From a bacterium (GTDB lineage: Bacteria; Patescibacteriota; Patescibacteriia; Patescibacteriales; GWC2-42-12), in NCBI GenBank assembly GCA_030650415.1, contig JAUSEG010000013.1, positions 1 through 32,884 on the forward strand: a stretch of DNA of 32,884 nt. The letters run 5' to 3'. Position 1 is the first letter of the stretch; the number at the start of each line of letters is the position of its first letter. Below, piece by piece: positions 18,527 to 26,146 of this stretch. Position numbers and translations under genes: made by a program. The notes beneath the pieces were generated by a model. That model saw only the letters and a list, made by a program, of their open reading frames with translations. It did no database searches and was not told the DNA's origin.

Positions 18527-21001
18527 TTAATTTGCTTGATCAATCAAATTCAAGTTGGCATTGGTTATGCCAAGGCTTAAATATCTCATTATCTTAAAGG
18601 CCGCCGCGCTGTCTGGCAAAAAATATCTTTTTTTATCCCGAGGATTAACATACCAAATTTCGACGTTCGATTCAACTGGCAAAAGCAGAGCTCCGCTCAA
18701 TTTAACGGCTAATTTCTGATCGATAATTGATTTGCCCGGACCTAACGGATTATAGTTATGCCGGACTTCAATGCTGTCGCCATAGCCATCGCCGTCAGTA
18801 TCGGGATTGCAAACCGCCGTGCCGATGGCGATTTCTAAAGCATCCGGCAAACCGTCGTTATCGCAATCCGCTTCTCCTTCAATCGATAAGACACCAACCG
18901 GTATTTTGCTTAAATCGCCCTTGCTTACGCCTAATCCCAAGTTTCTCATAGTGGCGAAAGACTCCGCGCCATCCTGCATATAGTATCTTTTTTTATCTTT
19001 AGGATTAACATACCAAGCCCGGCCGCTAGATTCAACCTGCAGTAGAACATAGCCCTTTAATCTTTCGGCCAAAGCTGAAGCGGCCGGAGAAGCAACGACG
19101 ACAATTTTGCCATTGGCGATAGTCTTGCTGTTTAAAGAGCCGTTGTCAATTTTAATGTCAAAAATATTTATTGTCTGGCCGCTCTTGTCCTTAAAACTTA
19201 AAACATAACTGCCGGCGGGCAAGGCTGCCGCGCCCTTGCCATTATTATCAAACAAAATTCTGGTAATTTTCTTTCCCAAAATCTTTTTATTGCTGGTGTC
19301 CAGCTTTTGTTCATAAACATCAATCGGCGCGGCTTTGGTTAAACGATTATTGGCTCCGTCTACCGCCGTTAGGCTCAAGCCGCTTAAAGCATAATTAATT
19401 TGCGTATCTTTTTCGACCGTAAGATTAATATCGGGCTGGTCGAAAACCAGTCCATTATACTTTACGGAAATCAGATACCTGGCGATATCTTGATATTGCG
19501 TCGGATCGCCGCCGGTAACATAAATTTTTGCTTGGCCATCGGCATTAATTTTGCTATCCACTACTAAATTATCTTTGGTTTTAAGCAGATTGCCATCGAT
19601 GTCTTGCTTCTGCAAATACAGAGAAAAAGCATAATTTTTTAGCAAATTGCCGCTGATATCGCGCAAACTGAAATTAAGACCGGATAAATTTTTAGCAATA
19701 TTCTTGTTTTCGCCGCAGCTAAACTTAATTTCATCGTAAAACCAAAAAGCGCCGACTTTGGCATTTTTATCAGACATTTTCAAAATATAGGCCTTGCCCT
19801 GACTTGGTTTAAACGAAAGCGAGCCATAACCTAAAGCATCGGTAACGCCCTTGGCTGCCAGCGCTCCGGCCGCCGGCGCGTTATTGGCATTCAGAATTTT
19901 TTCATATAATTCAATTTTTATGCCGGCAATATAACCGCCCGAAGCTTGTCTGGCTACTACCTTTAAAATTGAATTCGTGCCGCAAACCGCTTGTTCATAA
20001 GAATTGTCCACGGCGTCCAAAATAAGCGTCGTCCTGAATCTATCAACCAATTTAATGTCCGTAAAATTATAATAATTGCCGTTAGTTTTTTTTATCCTGA
20101 CAAAGTAGGTTCCGGCCGGATATTCAAATAAAACATAACCATCGCTATCGATACTTAGGGTTTTTATTAATTTGTCGGCCACGACTCGGCCGGTAACATC
20201 GGATTTTTGTTTTAAAAATTCCACCTTGGTTCCGGCCGGCAAAATATTTTTATTCTTATCCTTGAACCTGATCATAACATCGCTAAAGGCATAATTAAGC
20301 TCTTTAGTTCTCCCGTTAGTTAAGCTGATATTATAGATAACAAATTCACTGCCGCCATAACCGGGCGAAGAAAATACATAATTAATCGGCGCTTGATCAA
20401 TAGTATGGCTGTTGTCCGCTAAATAAATTGTTTTCTGACCAGCCGTTTCGGAATTCATAGACGCGATCAAGGCGCCCTTTTGCTTGATCGGCTCTTCGTT
20501 GGCGTCATAGGCCTGAAGGCTCAAACTGAAAGAAGTATTTTTTCGTAAAGTCCCGTTAGCGTCTCTTAATTCTATCTGCAGTCCGCTTAAATAGGCGGTG
20601 AAGGTTTTTTCCTCTCCACAGCCTACGGTTAATTCATTGTAAAAATAGAAAGCCCCATAGTTAGAATTCTTATCAGACATTTTTACAACATAGCTTCCGG
20701 CGGTTGGACTGAATATAGATTTCCCCTGGCCGAGAATCTTGTCAATTTTCCCGGAGGAAACGATTTTCCCCGGCCGAATCTCGCCGTCAGAATTAACGGC
20801 TGGTTCTGAAATTTCATAAGCTATGCCCGGGATAACCTGGCCGTTCTGATCTCTCGCCACCACATTCACCGTGGCCTTGGCGCAAGCAACCGCAGCGGCG
20901 TCAACATTCTTAGCCATGATTAGAAATTGAATCGCGGCAATTACCAAAATTATTGAAGAAAATATTAAATTTTTAGCCAAACCTTGCTTTAAGATGGTCA
21001 T
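18527..21001 (-). CDS. Secreted surface protein with duplicated beta domains, calcium-binding repeats and 'YVNP.DKKRY' modules
   Basis: 824 residues. A hydrophobic segment at about 13-30 (LIFSSIILVIAAIQFLIM), ending near AAAVA, is a signal peptide. Two large homologous halves of about 300 residues follow, each beginning C-x-x-x-x-x-x-x-V-V-A-R and carrying 'KMSDKN...GAF.FY'; these look like carboxypeptidase-regulatory or Ig-like beta folds. The C-terminal part is a sandwich: a 'WYVNPKDKKRYYMQDG' module, a calcium-binding stretch (DCDNDGLPDALE, DTDGDGYGDSIE; thrombospondin type 3-like), then a second 'WYVNPRDKKRYFLPDS' module. There is no LPxTG or transmembrane anchor at the end. A secreted or S-layer-like adhesion role is inferred. 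Confidence 0.8.
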   Translation of the reverse strand: MTILKQGLAKNLIFSSIILVIAAIQFLIMAKNVDAAAVACAKATVNVVARDQNGQVIPGIAYEISEPAVNSDGEIRPGKIVSSGKIDKILGQGKSIFSPTAGSYVVKMSDKNSNYGAFYFYNELTVGCGEEKTFTAYLSGLQIELRDANGTLRKNTSFSLSLQAYDANEEPIKQKGALIASMNSETAGQKTIYLADNSHTIDQAPINYVFSSPGYGGSEFVIYNISLTNGRTKELNYAFSDVMIRFKDKNKNILPAGTKVEFLKQKSDVTGRVVADKLIKTLSIDSDGYVLFEYPAGTYFVRIKKTNGNYYNFTDIKLVDRFRTTLILDAVDNSYEQAVCGTNSILKVVARQASGGYIAGIKIELYEKILNANNAPAAGALAAKGVTDALGYGSLSFKPSQGKAYILKMSDKNAKVGAFWFYDEIKFSCGENKNIAKNLSGLNFSLRDISGNLLKNYAFSLYLQKQDIDGNLLKTKDNLVVDSKINADGQAKIYVTGGDPTQYQDIARYLISVKYNGLVFDQPDINLTVEKDTQINYALSGLSLTAVDGANNRLTKAAPIDVYEQKLDTSNKKILGKKITRILFDNNGKGAAALPAGSYVLSFKDKSGQTINIFDIKIDNGSLNSKTIANGKIVVVASPAASALAERLKGYVLLQVESSGRAWYVNPKDKKRYYMQDGAESFATMRNLGLGVSKGDLSKIPVGVLSIEGEADCDNDGLPDALEIAIGTAVCNPDTDGDGYGDSIEVRHNYNPLGPGKSIIDQKLAVKLSGALLLPVESNVEIWYVNPRDKKRYFLPDSAAAFKIMRYLSLGITNANLNLIDQAN

Positions 21002-21068
21002 ATTTTTATAATTTTAACTAACTTTAGCTAATTCTATTAACTTATATATTAAAATCATATAACTATTT

Positions 21069-21097
21069 AATATAGCATATATACAAAATAATGTCAA
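21069..21097 (-). promoter_or_regulatory. Strong promoter of the surface-protein gene
   Basis: TTGACA at 21092-21097, a 17-base spacer ending in TGC (extended -10), then TATATT at 21069-21074. The start would lie about 60 bases upstream of the ATG, so this gene has a real leader, in contrast to cysS. Confidence 0.75.
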
Positions 21098-21107
21098 GGG
21101 TAAAACC

Positions 21108-21134
21108 AAAAAAGACCCCCTATTGCTAGGAGAT
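21108..21134 (-). terminator. Intrinsic terminator of the winged-helix gene
   Basis: A hairpin around CCTA-GCAA-TAGG, extended by G-U pairs to TCTCCTA/TAGGGGG, then TTTTTT on the minus strand. It is about 180 bases past the stop codon at 21318 and just before the surface-protein promoter. Confidence 0.6.
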
Positions 21135-21194
21135 CCGCTAATTACAATACTTATACGTTTGAAAGCCGTTGGCTGGAACTGGTTATTTTCGAAG

Positions 21195-21262
21195 TGAGGC
21201 TTCGTCGTGACTTCGTCGTGAGCTCAGTCGAACGTACTGTTTGACCCGCCAGCTGGCGGGGA
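21195..21262. repeat. Degenerate repeat cluster in the 316-base gap 21002-21317
   Basis: CTTCGTCGTGA is tandemly repeated (21200-21210 and 21211-21221), followed by GAGCTCAGTCGAACG and then a perfect 16-base palindrome, CCCGCCAGCTGGCGGG, at 21245-21260. Apart from the promoter at 21069-21097 and the terminator at 21108-21134, nothing else was seen in this gap and no gene fits. Confidence 0.6.
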
Positions 21263-21317
21263 ATTCCATGCCTGCCGGCAACTAAAAAATTGATATTTCC
21301 AGTCAACAGCTGAATTA

Positions 21318-21932
21318 CTAGGTCAACCCTACTTCATTAATCACTATTAACTTCCTGCCCTCTAAAATGCCATACAGGAATATATCGGTGATGTCGCGGC
21401 GGTATTTAAATTCCTGCGGATTAAAAACCGTAAAATTTATCTCTTTGCCTAATTCAACTTCTAACTCTTTAATTAATTTTATTAACTTTACTTTATTGAT
21501 ATTGCCAACCAAGAGTATGTCAATTAGAGAGCTTTGGTTATTAACGAAGATTCCGGTTAATACTAATAATTTTATTTTTCCGATGGCTTGCAATTTTCGC
21601 ACGAAATCTTTTTCATAAAGAATTTGCGCCTTAACTATTAAAGCTTTAATTTCATCAAACAAAACAAAATTCGGATTGGCGCGATAATATTTTTTTTCCT
21701 GTCCGGTGGCCGGTTCTTTTTTACCCTCCGACTCTTCCTGGCTATTAATCTCTTTCGCGTCGGAAGTTAAGATGCCAAAATTTTCTAAATTCTCCAGTTC
21801 TCTTCTGACCGAGTTAAGCTGCAGCTTTAAATCGCGCGAAAGCTGCCTAATATAATATTTATCCAAAGGATGAATCAAAAACAATTTTAAAATTTTAACC
21901 CTGGTTTTCGAGCCGAATAATTTTTCCAGCAT
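21318..21932 (-). CDS. Winged-helix regulator with a C-terminal nucleotidyltransferase-like domain
   Basis: 204 residues. The N-terminal ~60 form a winged helix: 'KTRVKILKLFLIHPLDKYYI' is helix 1-2, 'RQLSRDLKLQLNSVRRELEN' is the recognition helix, and 'LENFGILTSD' begins the wing, with a charged insertion after it. The C-terminal half 'KLLVLTGIFVNNQSSLIDIL' followed by 'LVGNINKVKLIKLIKELEVE' resembles the MNT-type nucleotidyltransferase fold often fused to such helices, but the Gly-Ser and carboxylate catalytic signature is incomplete, so catalysis is doubtful. It probably controls transcription, perhaps of its divergent neighbour at 22164. Confidence 0.75.
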   Translation of the reverse strand: MLEKLFGSKTRVKILKLFLIHPLDKYYIRQLSRDLKLQLNSVRRELENLENFGILTSDAKEINSQEESEGKKEPATGQEKKYYRANPNFVLFDEIKALIVKAQILYEKDFVRKLQAIGKIKLLVLTGIFVNNQSSLIDILLVGNINKVKLIKLIKELEVELGKEINFTVFNPQEFKYRRDITDIFLYGILEGRKLIVINEVGLT

Positions 21933-21969
21933 GAGTTTTATTTAAATCACTTAACTTATTTATATATTT

Positions 21970-21998
21970 ATTGTATAATATATATATCATTTAGTCAA
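21970..21998 (-). promoter_or_regulatory. Promoter of the winged-helix regulator
   Basis: TTGACT at 21993-21998, a 17-base spacer, then TACAAT at 21970-21975. The leader would be about 30 bases. The intergenic element at 22008 starts just upstream of the -35 box. Confidence 0.6.
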
Positions 21999-22007
21999 AA
22001 CTAAGCA

Positions 22008-22143
22008 TTGTCATTGCGAGGAGCAATAGCGACGAAGCAATCTCACGAATATTGAACTGGTAAATAATAAACTTTTTAGCTAAAGCACCGAGGAAGTGAG
22101 ATTGCTTCGCCATCCCGATTACAGGAACGGCTCGCAATGACAA
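22008..22143. repeat. TTGTCATTGCGAG mini-element, 136 bp with 13-bp terminal inverted repeats
   Basis: TTGTCATTGCGAG at 22008-22020 is the perfect inverse of CTCGCAATGACAA at 22131-22143. Second inner arms (GAAGCAATCTCAC and GTGAGATTGCTTC) also pair. It encodes nothing and looks like a MITE-type palindromic element. An ATG at 22137 lies inside its right end. Confidence 0.8.
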
Positions 22144-22163
22144 AGACGCTGCTTTCGTATTCT

Positions 22164-24455
22164 ATGAACTACAAAATCGCCCAATTCATCATAACTCCCG
22201 CCCAACGCGCCCAATCGGCGCTGGAAATCTATGTTTCCCAGCCAGACGCCAACAAAGAATCCCTGGCTGGAAAATTATTTGCTTTGATTGAAGTTGAATC
22301 AACTAAAGCGGCTAGCCTCAAAATTATTAATTTTTTAATTAATTCCCTAAACTATAATTACTACCAAAACGAAAAAATGATCTTAAGGGAAAGGGTCAGC
22401 ACGGTAAAAATCGAGCATATTTTTGAATCGGCCCTGGCTAAAACCAATAAAAAACTCGCCGAATTTTTACAAACGGAAAAAATAAAAATTAATTCCGACT
22501 CTTTAAATATTACTATCGGCGTAGTTTATAATGATTGCTTGCATTTTGCCAATTTGGGAAAAAATAAGGCCTTGCTTATATATAGAGGCAAGCCTGGCGA
22601 TAGCGTTAAATACAAACTGGCCGACATCACGGAGCAGACCGGCTCCAGCGAATCTAAAAAGCCATCCAGCGCGGTAAAACTTTTCTCTAACATAGTTAGC
22701 GGTTCCCTACCCCGCGGCGGTTATTTTATTTTTGCCAACGAAACCTTCGGCGAATACCTTTCGACTAAGCAAATTATCAGCATTACTACTACTCTGCCGC
22801 CGGCTGGCGCCGCTGAACAGATTAAAAATACGCTTAGTAAAATCAACGCTTATGTGCCGTTTCTGGGGATTATCATAAAAAACACCGCCGGTCTGGAGAT
22901 GGAGGAAATAAAAGTTAAAGAACCGGTTGCTTCGACTAAGGCCTCAATTGAAAATTTAATCGTCACCGAAGAAGAAACCGAAAAATTATTAACGCCATCA
23001 GGACTGATAAATGCCAAAAAATGGTCGGCTTCTTTGGGTAGCTTAATCAATCGATTAATTCCTGGCCGAACCACGAAAGCCAATCGGCCGGCTTTTTCCA
23101 TAAAAGATAAGATTTTTATCAAAAGAAAAACCGATTGGCTTTCGTTCGAAAAAATTATTAACTTCCTAAAAAAAACCTTCTCTTATTTGGTCGGCTTATC
23201 TGTCTATATATTTAAAATTGCCACTAATAAAAGAGCTTTAACCAATCTTTTTAACAACTTTATTCTAAAAACCAAGGATTTTGGCATAACTCTAAAAACC
23301 TCGGGTTTTAGAGCCTTCTTCTGGTATAAAAATTTAAGTAAAATCAATAAAGCTTTTTTCTCAATTTTCCTAATTTGCTTATTAATTTTTTCCGCTAATC
23401 TGGGTTGGCAAAATCTAAAAAATAAAGCTACGGAAAAACAGGCGGTAATTACCAATTTAACGGCCGCGATTGAACAGAAACAAAATCAAATCGACGCAAA
23501 TCTCTTATATAATAATGAGGCTAGCGTCGGGAAATTGCTCCTAGAGGTTAGTGAGCTCTTACGGCAGCTGCCCAGAAATAATCAAAATCAGAAAGATCAA
23601 TACCAAGAGCTTGCGGCCAAATATCAGGTGCAGATCGAAAAAATCAGCCACGTTGTCCGCGTCAATCCGATTGAACTGGCAAATTTTATAAATTTAAATC
23701 CAAGCGCCAAACCAGCTAATATAATTTTGACTAAGGGAAAAATTTATGCGGCTGACGCGGCGCCATCGGCTATCTATAGTATCGACCTAGGAAGCAAGTC
23801 AACAACCTTAATAAATTTAAATAATCAAAGCTTAAATCGACTCGATTTCCCGAATATTGATAAAAATAATAACGTTTATTATCTTAACTCCAATAAAGCG
23901 GCTCTATTTGACATAAAGTCGGAGAAATTATCGAACTTAGATATTAATTATAATGGCGACCTGAGTAAAATCGTGGCTTTTCAGCAATACAACAATCGAT
24001 TCTATTTAACCGATGCGGCGACCGGCCAAATATACCGCTTCACTAAAACCGGCAATCAACTAACCGGCCCCACGCCTTGGCTAAACGCCAAGGAAGATCT
24101 AACTAAGGCCGTCAGCCTTGATATCGACGGCGAAGTTTATTTGTTAAAAAATAATGGCGAAGTCTCTAAATATGCCAAGGGTAAGAAACAAGATTTTGTT
24201 TTATCTGCCGTCGAGCCGGCTCTTGCTTCAGCCTCAAAAATTATAGTTTCTCCGGAAGGAAATTATATTTATATTCTTGATCCGCTTAATAAAAGATTGG
24301 CGGTTTTCGATAAGGCCGGAAAATTTAACAGCCAATATACGAGTGATAGATTTGATAATCTGAAAGATTTCCAAATTGATGAAAAAAATAAAAAAATTTA
24401 CTTCTTAAATAATACTATTGTTTATTCGGTGGACATGGTTCATCTTGTGCAATAA
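22164..24455 (+). CDS. Degenerate PP2C-like domain / membrane helix / beta-propeller protein
   Basis: About 763 residues from ATG 22164 (the frame also opens at 22137, inside a repeat element). Residues up to ~270 follow the PP2C (PPM phosphatase) strand order, for example 'LNITIGVVYNDCLHFANLGK' and 'LPRGGYFIFANETFGEYLST', where canonical enzymes have Gly-Asp and Thr-Asp-Gly metal ligands; here the Asp residues are replaced, so it is probably not a phosphatase. A single membrane helix lies around 395-415 (FFSIFLICLLIFSANLGW). After a coiled coil of ~70 residues, the C-terminal ~240 form repeated blades of a propeller (IYSIDLGSKSTTLINL; IYRFTKTGNQLTGPTPW; YIYILDPLNKRLAVFD). So an inside pseudo-enzyme is joined to an outside propeller, perhaps as a sensor. 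It ends at a shared terminator. Confidence 0.75.
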   Translation: MNYKIAQFIITPAQRAQSALEIYVSQPDANKESLAGKLFALIEVESTKAASLKIINFLINSLNYNYYQNEKMILRERVSTVKIEHIFESALAKTNKKLAEFLQTEKIKINSDSLNITIGVVYNDCLHFANLGKNKALLIYRGKPGDSVKYKLADITEQTGSSESKKPSSAVKLFSNIVSGSLPRGGYFIFANETFGEYLSTKQIISITTTLPPAGAAEQIKNTLSKINAYVPFLGIIIKNTAGLEMEEIKVKEPVASTKASIENLIVTEEETEKLLTPSGLINAKKWSASLGSLINRLIPGRTTKANRPAFSIKDKIFIKRKTDWLSFEKIINFLKKTFSYLVGLSVYIFKIATNKRALTNLFNNFILKTKDFGITLKTSGFRAFFWYKNLSKINKAFFSIFLICLLIFSANLGWQNLKNKATEKQAVITNLTAAIEQKQNQIDANLLYNNEASVGKLLLEVSELLRQLPRNNQNQKDQYQELAAKYQVQIEKISHVVRVNPIELANFINLNPSAKPANIILTKGKIYAADAAPSAIYSIDLGSKSTTLINLNNQSLNRLDFPNIDKNNNVYYLNSNKAALFDIKSEKLSNLDINYNGDLSKIVAFQQYNNRFYLTDAATGQIYRFTKTGNQLTGPTPWLNAKEDLTKAVSLDIDGEVYLLKNNGEVSKYAKGKKQDFVLSAVEPALASASKIIVSPEGNYIYILDPLNKRLAVFDKAGKFNSQYTSDRFDNLKDFQIDEKNKKIYFLNNTIVYSVDMVHLVQ

Positions 24456-24489
24456 AAAAGACGTTCCTTCAAAAGGGAACGTCTTTTTT
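24454..24489. terminator. Bidirectional terminator between the propeller gene and rplL
   Basis: A6-GACGTTCC pairs with GGAACGTC-T6 around an 8-base loop. The T run on each side serves the two convergent genes that end on either side. Confidence 0.9.
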
Positions 24490-24506
24490 AATATTTTTAC
24501 CAATAT

Positions 24507-24917
24507 TTATTTTAAGGTGACTTTGGCTCCGGCTTCCTCTAAAGCCTTCTTCATGGCTTCAGCCTCTTCTTTCTTAACGCCTTCTTTTAGCATTTTAGGA
24601 GCGGCATCAACTAAATCTTTAGCGTCCTTTAAACCCATTTCGGTTAAAGCGCGAACTGCTTTAATTACCGCGATTTTGTTTGCGCCGGCTTCGGTTATTT
24701 CAACATTAAAGCTGGTTTTCTCTTCTACCGGAGCGGCGGCGGCGGCCGGACCAGCCATCATCATGGCCGGAGCGGAAGCGGAAACGCCGAATTTCTTTTC
24801 TAAAACTTTAACTAACTCGGCTAAGTCCAAAACTGACATTTTTTCAATACCCTCGATAAGAGCCTTGAACTTGTCAGGAACGACGACCGATTCTTCATTT
24901 TTGACTTCTTCTGTCAT
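24507..24917 (-). CDS. rplL: 50S ribosomal protein L7/L12
   Basis: 136 residues. N-terminal dimer helix region '[18 protein letters not shown]', an Ala-rich hinge ([17 protein letters not shown]), then the conserved C-terminal domain '[20 protein letters not shown]' and '[20 protein letters not shown]'. It forms the stalk that recruits translation factors. The C-terminal domain is complete; the protein is a few residues longer at the N-terminus than in most bacteria. The gene follows rplJ by 28 bases in one operon. Confidence 0.97.
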   Translation of the reverse strand: MTEEVKNEESVVVPDKFKALIEGIEKMSVLDLAELVKVLEKKFGVSASAPAMMMAGPAAAAAPVEEKTSFNVEITEAGANKIAVIKAVRALTEMGLKDAKDLVDAAPKMLKEGVKKEEAEAMKKALEEAGAKVTLK

Positions 24918-24945
24918 AAATTTATGTTTTAATTAATTATTAAAA

Positions 24946-25482
24946 TTAAACTTGTTTTTTTTCTTTAATGGCGCTTAGCGCGTACACTAATTTTTTAAAA
25001 TTACCGGCCAAAACATTAACCAAGCCGGAAACCGGCGCGTTTATGGAACCGACAATCTTAGCGTATAATTCCTGTTTAGACGGTAATTCGGCTAAATTGG
25101 CGACTTCTATGGCATCAAGATACTTACCCTCTAAAATACCGCCAATAAACTCAATCTTGCCTTCTTTTTCTTTGGCTTTCTTAAATTGACCGACGATTTT
25201 CGCCGGCGACACCTCGTCGCTATAACCGAGAACCGCCGCTACTTGACCGACAAACTTTCTTATATCTAAACCAACTATAGCTTTGTCCTTTAGGGCGAGC
25301 GAAAATAAAGTCTTCTTGGCCACATAGTATTCATTATTCTCTTGGCGCAATTTTCCTCTTAATTCTTCGTTATCCTTAACGGTTAAGCCGTTATACCTGG
25401 TAAAAATAATCGACTTGGCTTTGGCAATTTTATCAACTAATTCATCTAAAATAACCTTCTTTTGTTCTCTAGTTTTTGGCAT
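24946..25482 (-). CDS. rplJ: 50S ribosomal protein L10
   Basis: 178 residues. The start 'MPKTREQKKVILDELVDKIA' and 'ARYNGLTV'-type region (IIFTRYNGLTVKDNEELRGK), the 'AKKTLFSLAL' helix and 'INAPVSGLVNVLAGNFKKLV' are typical of L10. It anchors the L7/L12 stalk and represses its own operon by binding an mRNA leader. A GGGGG-containing palindrome sits about 13 bases before the ATG, so its G run may serve as a weak ribosome-binding site. rplK, rplA and rpoB are not adjacent. Confidence 0.97.
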   Translation of the reverse strand: MPKTREQKKVILDELVDKIAKAKSIIFTRYNGLTVKDNEELRGKLRQENNEYYVAKKTLFSLALKDKAIVGLDIRKFVGQVAAVLGYSDEVSPAKIVGQFKKAKEKEGKIEFIGGILEGKYLDAIEVANLAELPSKQELYAKIVGSINAPVSGLVNVLAGNFKKLVYALSAIKEKKQV

Positions 25483-25494
25483 ATTATTTGATTT

Positions 25495-25526
25495 TCCCCC
25501 TTTAACAAAGGGGGTTAGGGGGATTT
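25495..25526. repeat. CCCCCTT palindromic repeat, single copy before rplJ
   Basis: TCCCCCTTTAACAAAGGGGG (25495-25514) then TTAGGGGGATTT; matches each arm of the doublet at 9570-9636. In the minus-strand mRNA it forms a hairpin whose 3' arm holds the G run nearest the rplJ start. Confidence 0.75.
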
Positions 25527-25579
25527 AATGTATTATAAATTATATTTATACGTAACTGATTCGTAAATTTTAACTAAAC

Positions 25580-25605
25580 AAAAAATCTGCCTTACGCGCA
25601 GACTC
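25580..25605 (-). terminator. Attenuator hairpin in the rplJ leader
   Basis: AGTCTGC pairs with GCAGATT (one G-U) and is followed by TTTTTT on the minus strand. The 5' arm overlaps sequence that can pair with CGCAGAC at the 5' end of the leader, so terminator and leader stem exclude one another. Confidence 0.7.
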
Positions 25606-25684
25606 TAAAATAGCTAAAATTAGCTTTGTCTCGGCAGGACTTACGCCGAATTCGGCGCCTGCTGTCTGCGACTATTTAATTTAC
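25586..25684 (-). ncRNA. L10 leader (ribosomal-protein-binding mRNA leader)
   Basis: On the minus strand: CGCAGAC at 25664-25670 pairs with GTCTGCG at 25597-25603 (closing stem); inside, AGACAGCAGGCGCC, a CGCCGAATTCGGCG hairpin (25644-25657) and GTAAGTCCTGCCGAGAC reproduce the L10-leader pattern of a CAGG/CCTG stem with an asymmetric internal loop. It lies between the promoter and rplJ, as expected. L10 binding here would set rplJ-rplL expression. Confidence 0.75.
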
Positions 25685-25690
25685 TTATTC

Positions 25691-25718
25691 AGTTTAACAT
25701 TTTTATGTTCTATGTCAA
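25691..25718 (-). promoter_or_regulatory. Promoter of the rplJ-rplL operon
   Basis: TTGACA at 25713-25718, a 16-base spacer, then TAAACT at 25691-25696 preceded by TGT (extended -10). The start would be about 25684, giving a leader of about 200 bases that contains the L10 leader. Confidence 0.65.
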
Positions 25719-25731
25719 GCCCCCATAGCCG

Positions 25732-26142
25732 CTACCTTTCTTTGCTGAATAAATGCCTTTGCCAAAAAAACATAATTAGAAATACCGCTATAAGAATAGT
25801 CAAATCTATAATACTTACAACCCCCCTAGCCTTATAGATTATTAAGCCCAATAATATGGGCGTAAAAAACACAACTATATCCGATAATAATTTATCAGTA
25901 GCATCCAAATGAAGCGTTACCTCGGTTTCGCCATTGCTTTTCCTCTTTTTTAGCTCAGACCTGGTTATTTTCAATCGAACCAAGAATATTATGCCGAAAA
26001 AGATTAAAGGAAGAATTGACTCCACAAACCGAGAAAAAACCGTAAAATTATCGCCGGTAATAAAATAAACGATGCAAAAAAATATTAATATAATAAGAAA
26101 GGCAAAATTTAAAAAATCTGACAGCAGATCTTTCCACGACAT
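25732..26142 (-). CDS. Small membrane protein, unrecognised
   Basis: 136 residues. Four hydrophobic segments: about 12-28 (FAFLIILIFFCIVYFIT), 41-56, 89-104 and 110-126, with a basic linker 'RLKITRSELKKRKSNGE' between the second and third. The protein has no known motif. Its ATG lies 4 bases after the mltG stop, so it is co-translated with mltG and may be involved in the envelope. A helper in peptidoglycan work is a guess from position only. Confidence 0.65.
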   Translation of the reverse strand: MSWKDLLSDFLNFAFLIILIFFCIVYFITGDNFTVFSRFVESILPLIFFGIIFLVRLKITRSELKKRKSNGETEVTLHLDATDKLLSDIVVFFTPILLGLIIYKARGVVSIIDLTILIAVFLIMFFWQRHLFSKER

Positions 26143-26146
26143 AAGG

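Noticed and set aside
24418-24936. Plus-strand frame of 172 residues over rplL
   Set aside because: It is the antisense of the L7/L12 gene; Ser/Ala-rich shadow frame across a terminator.
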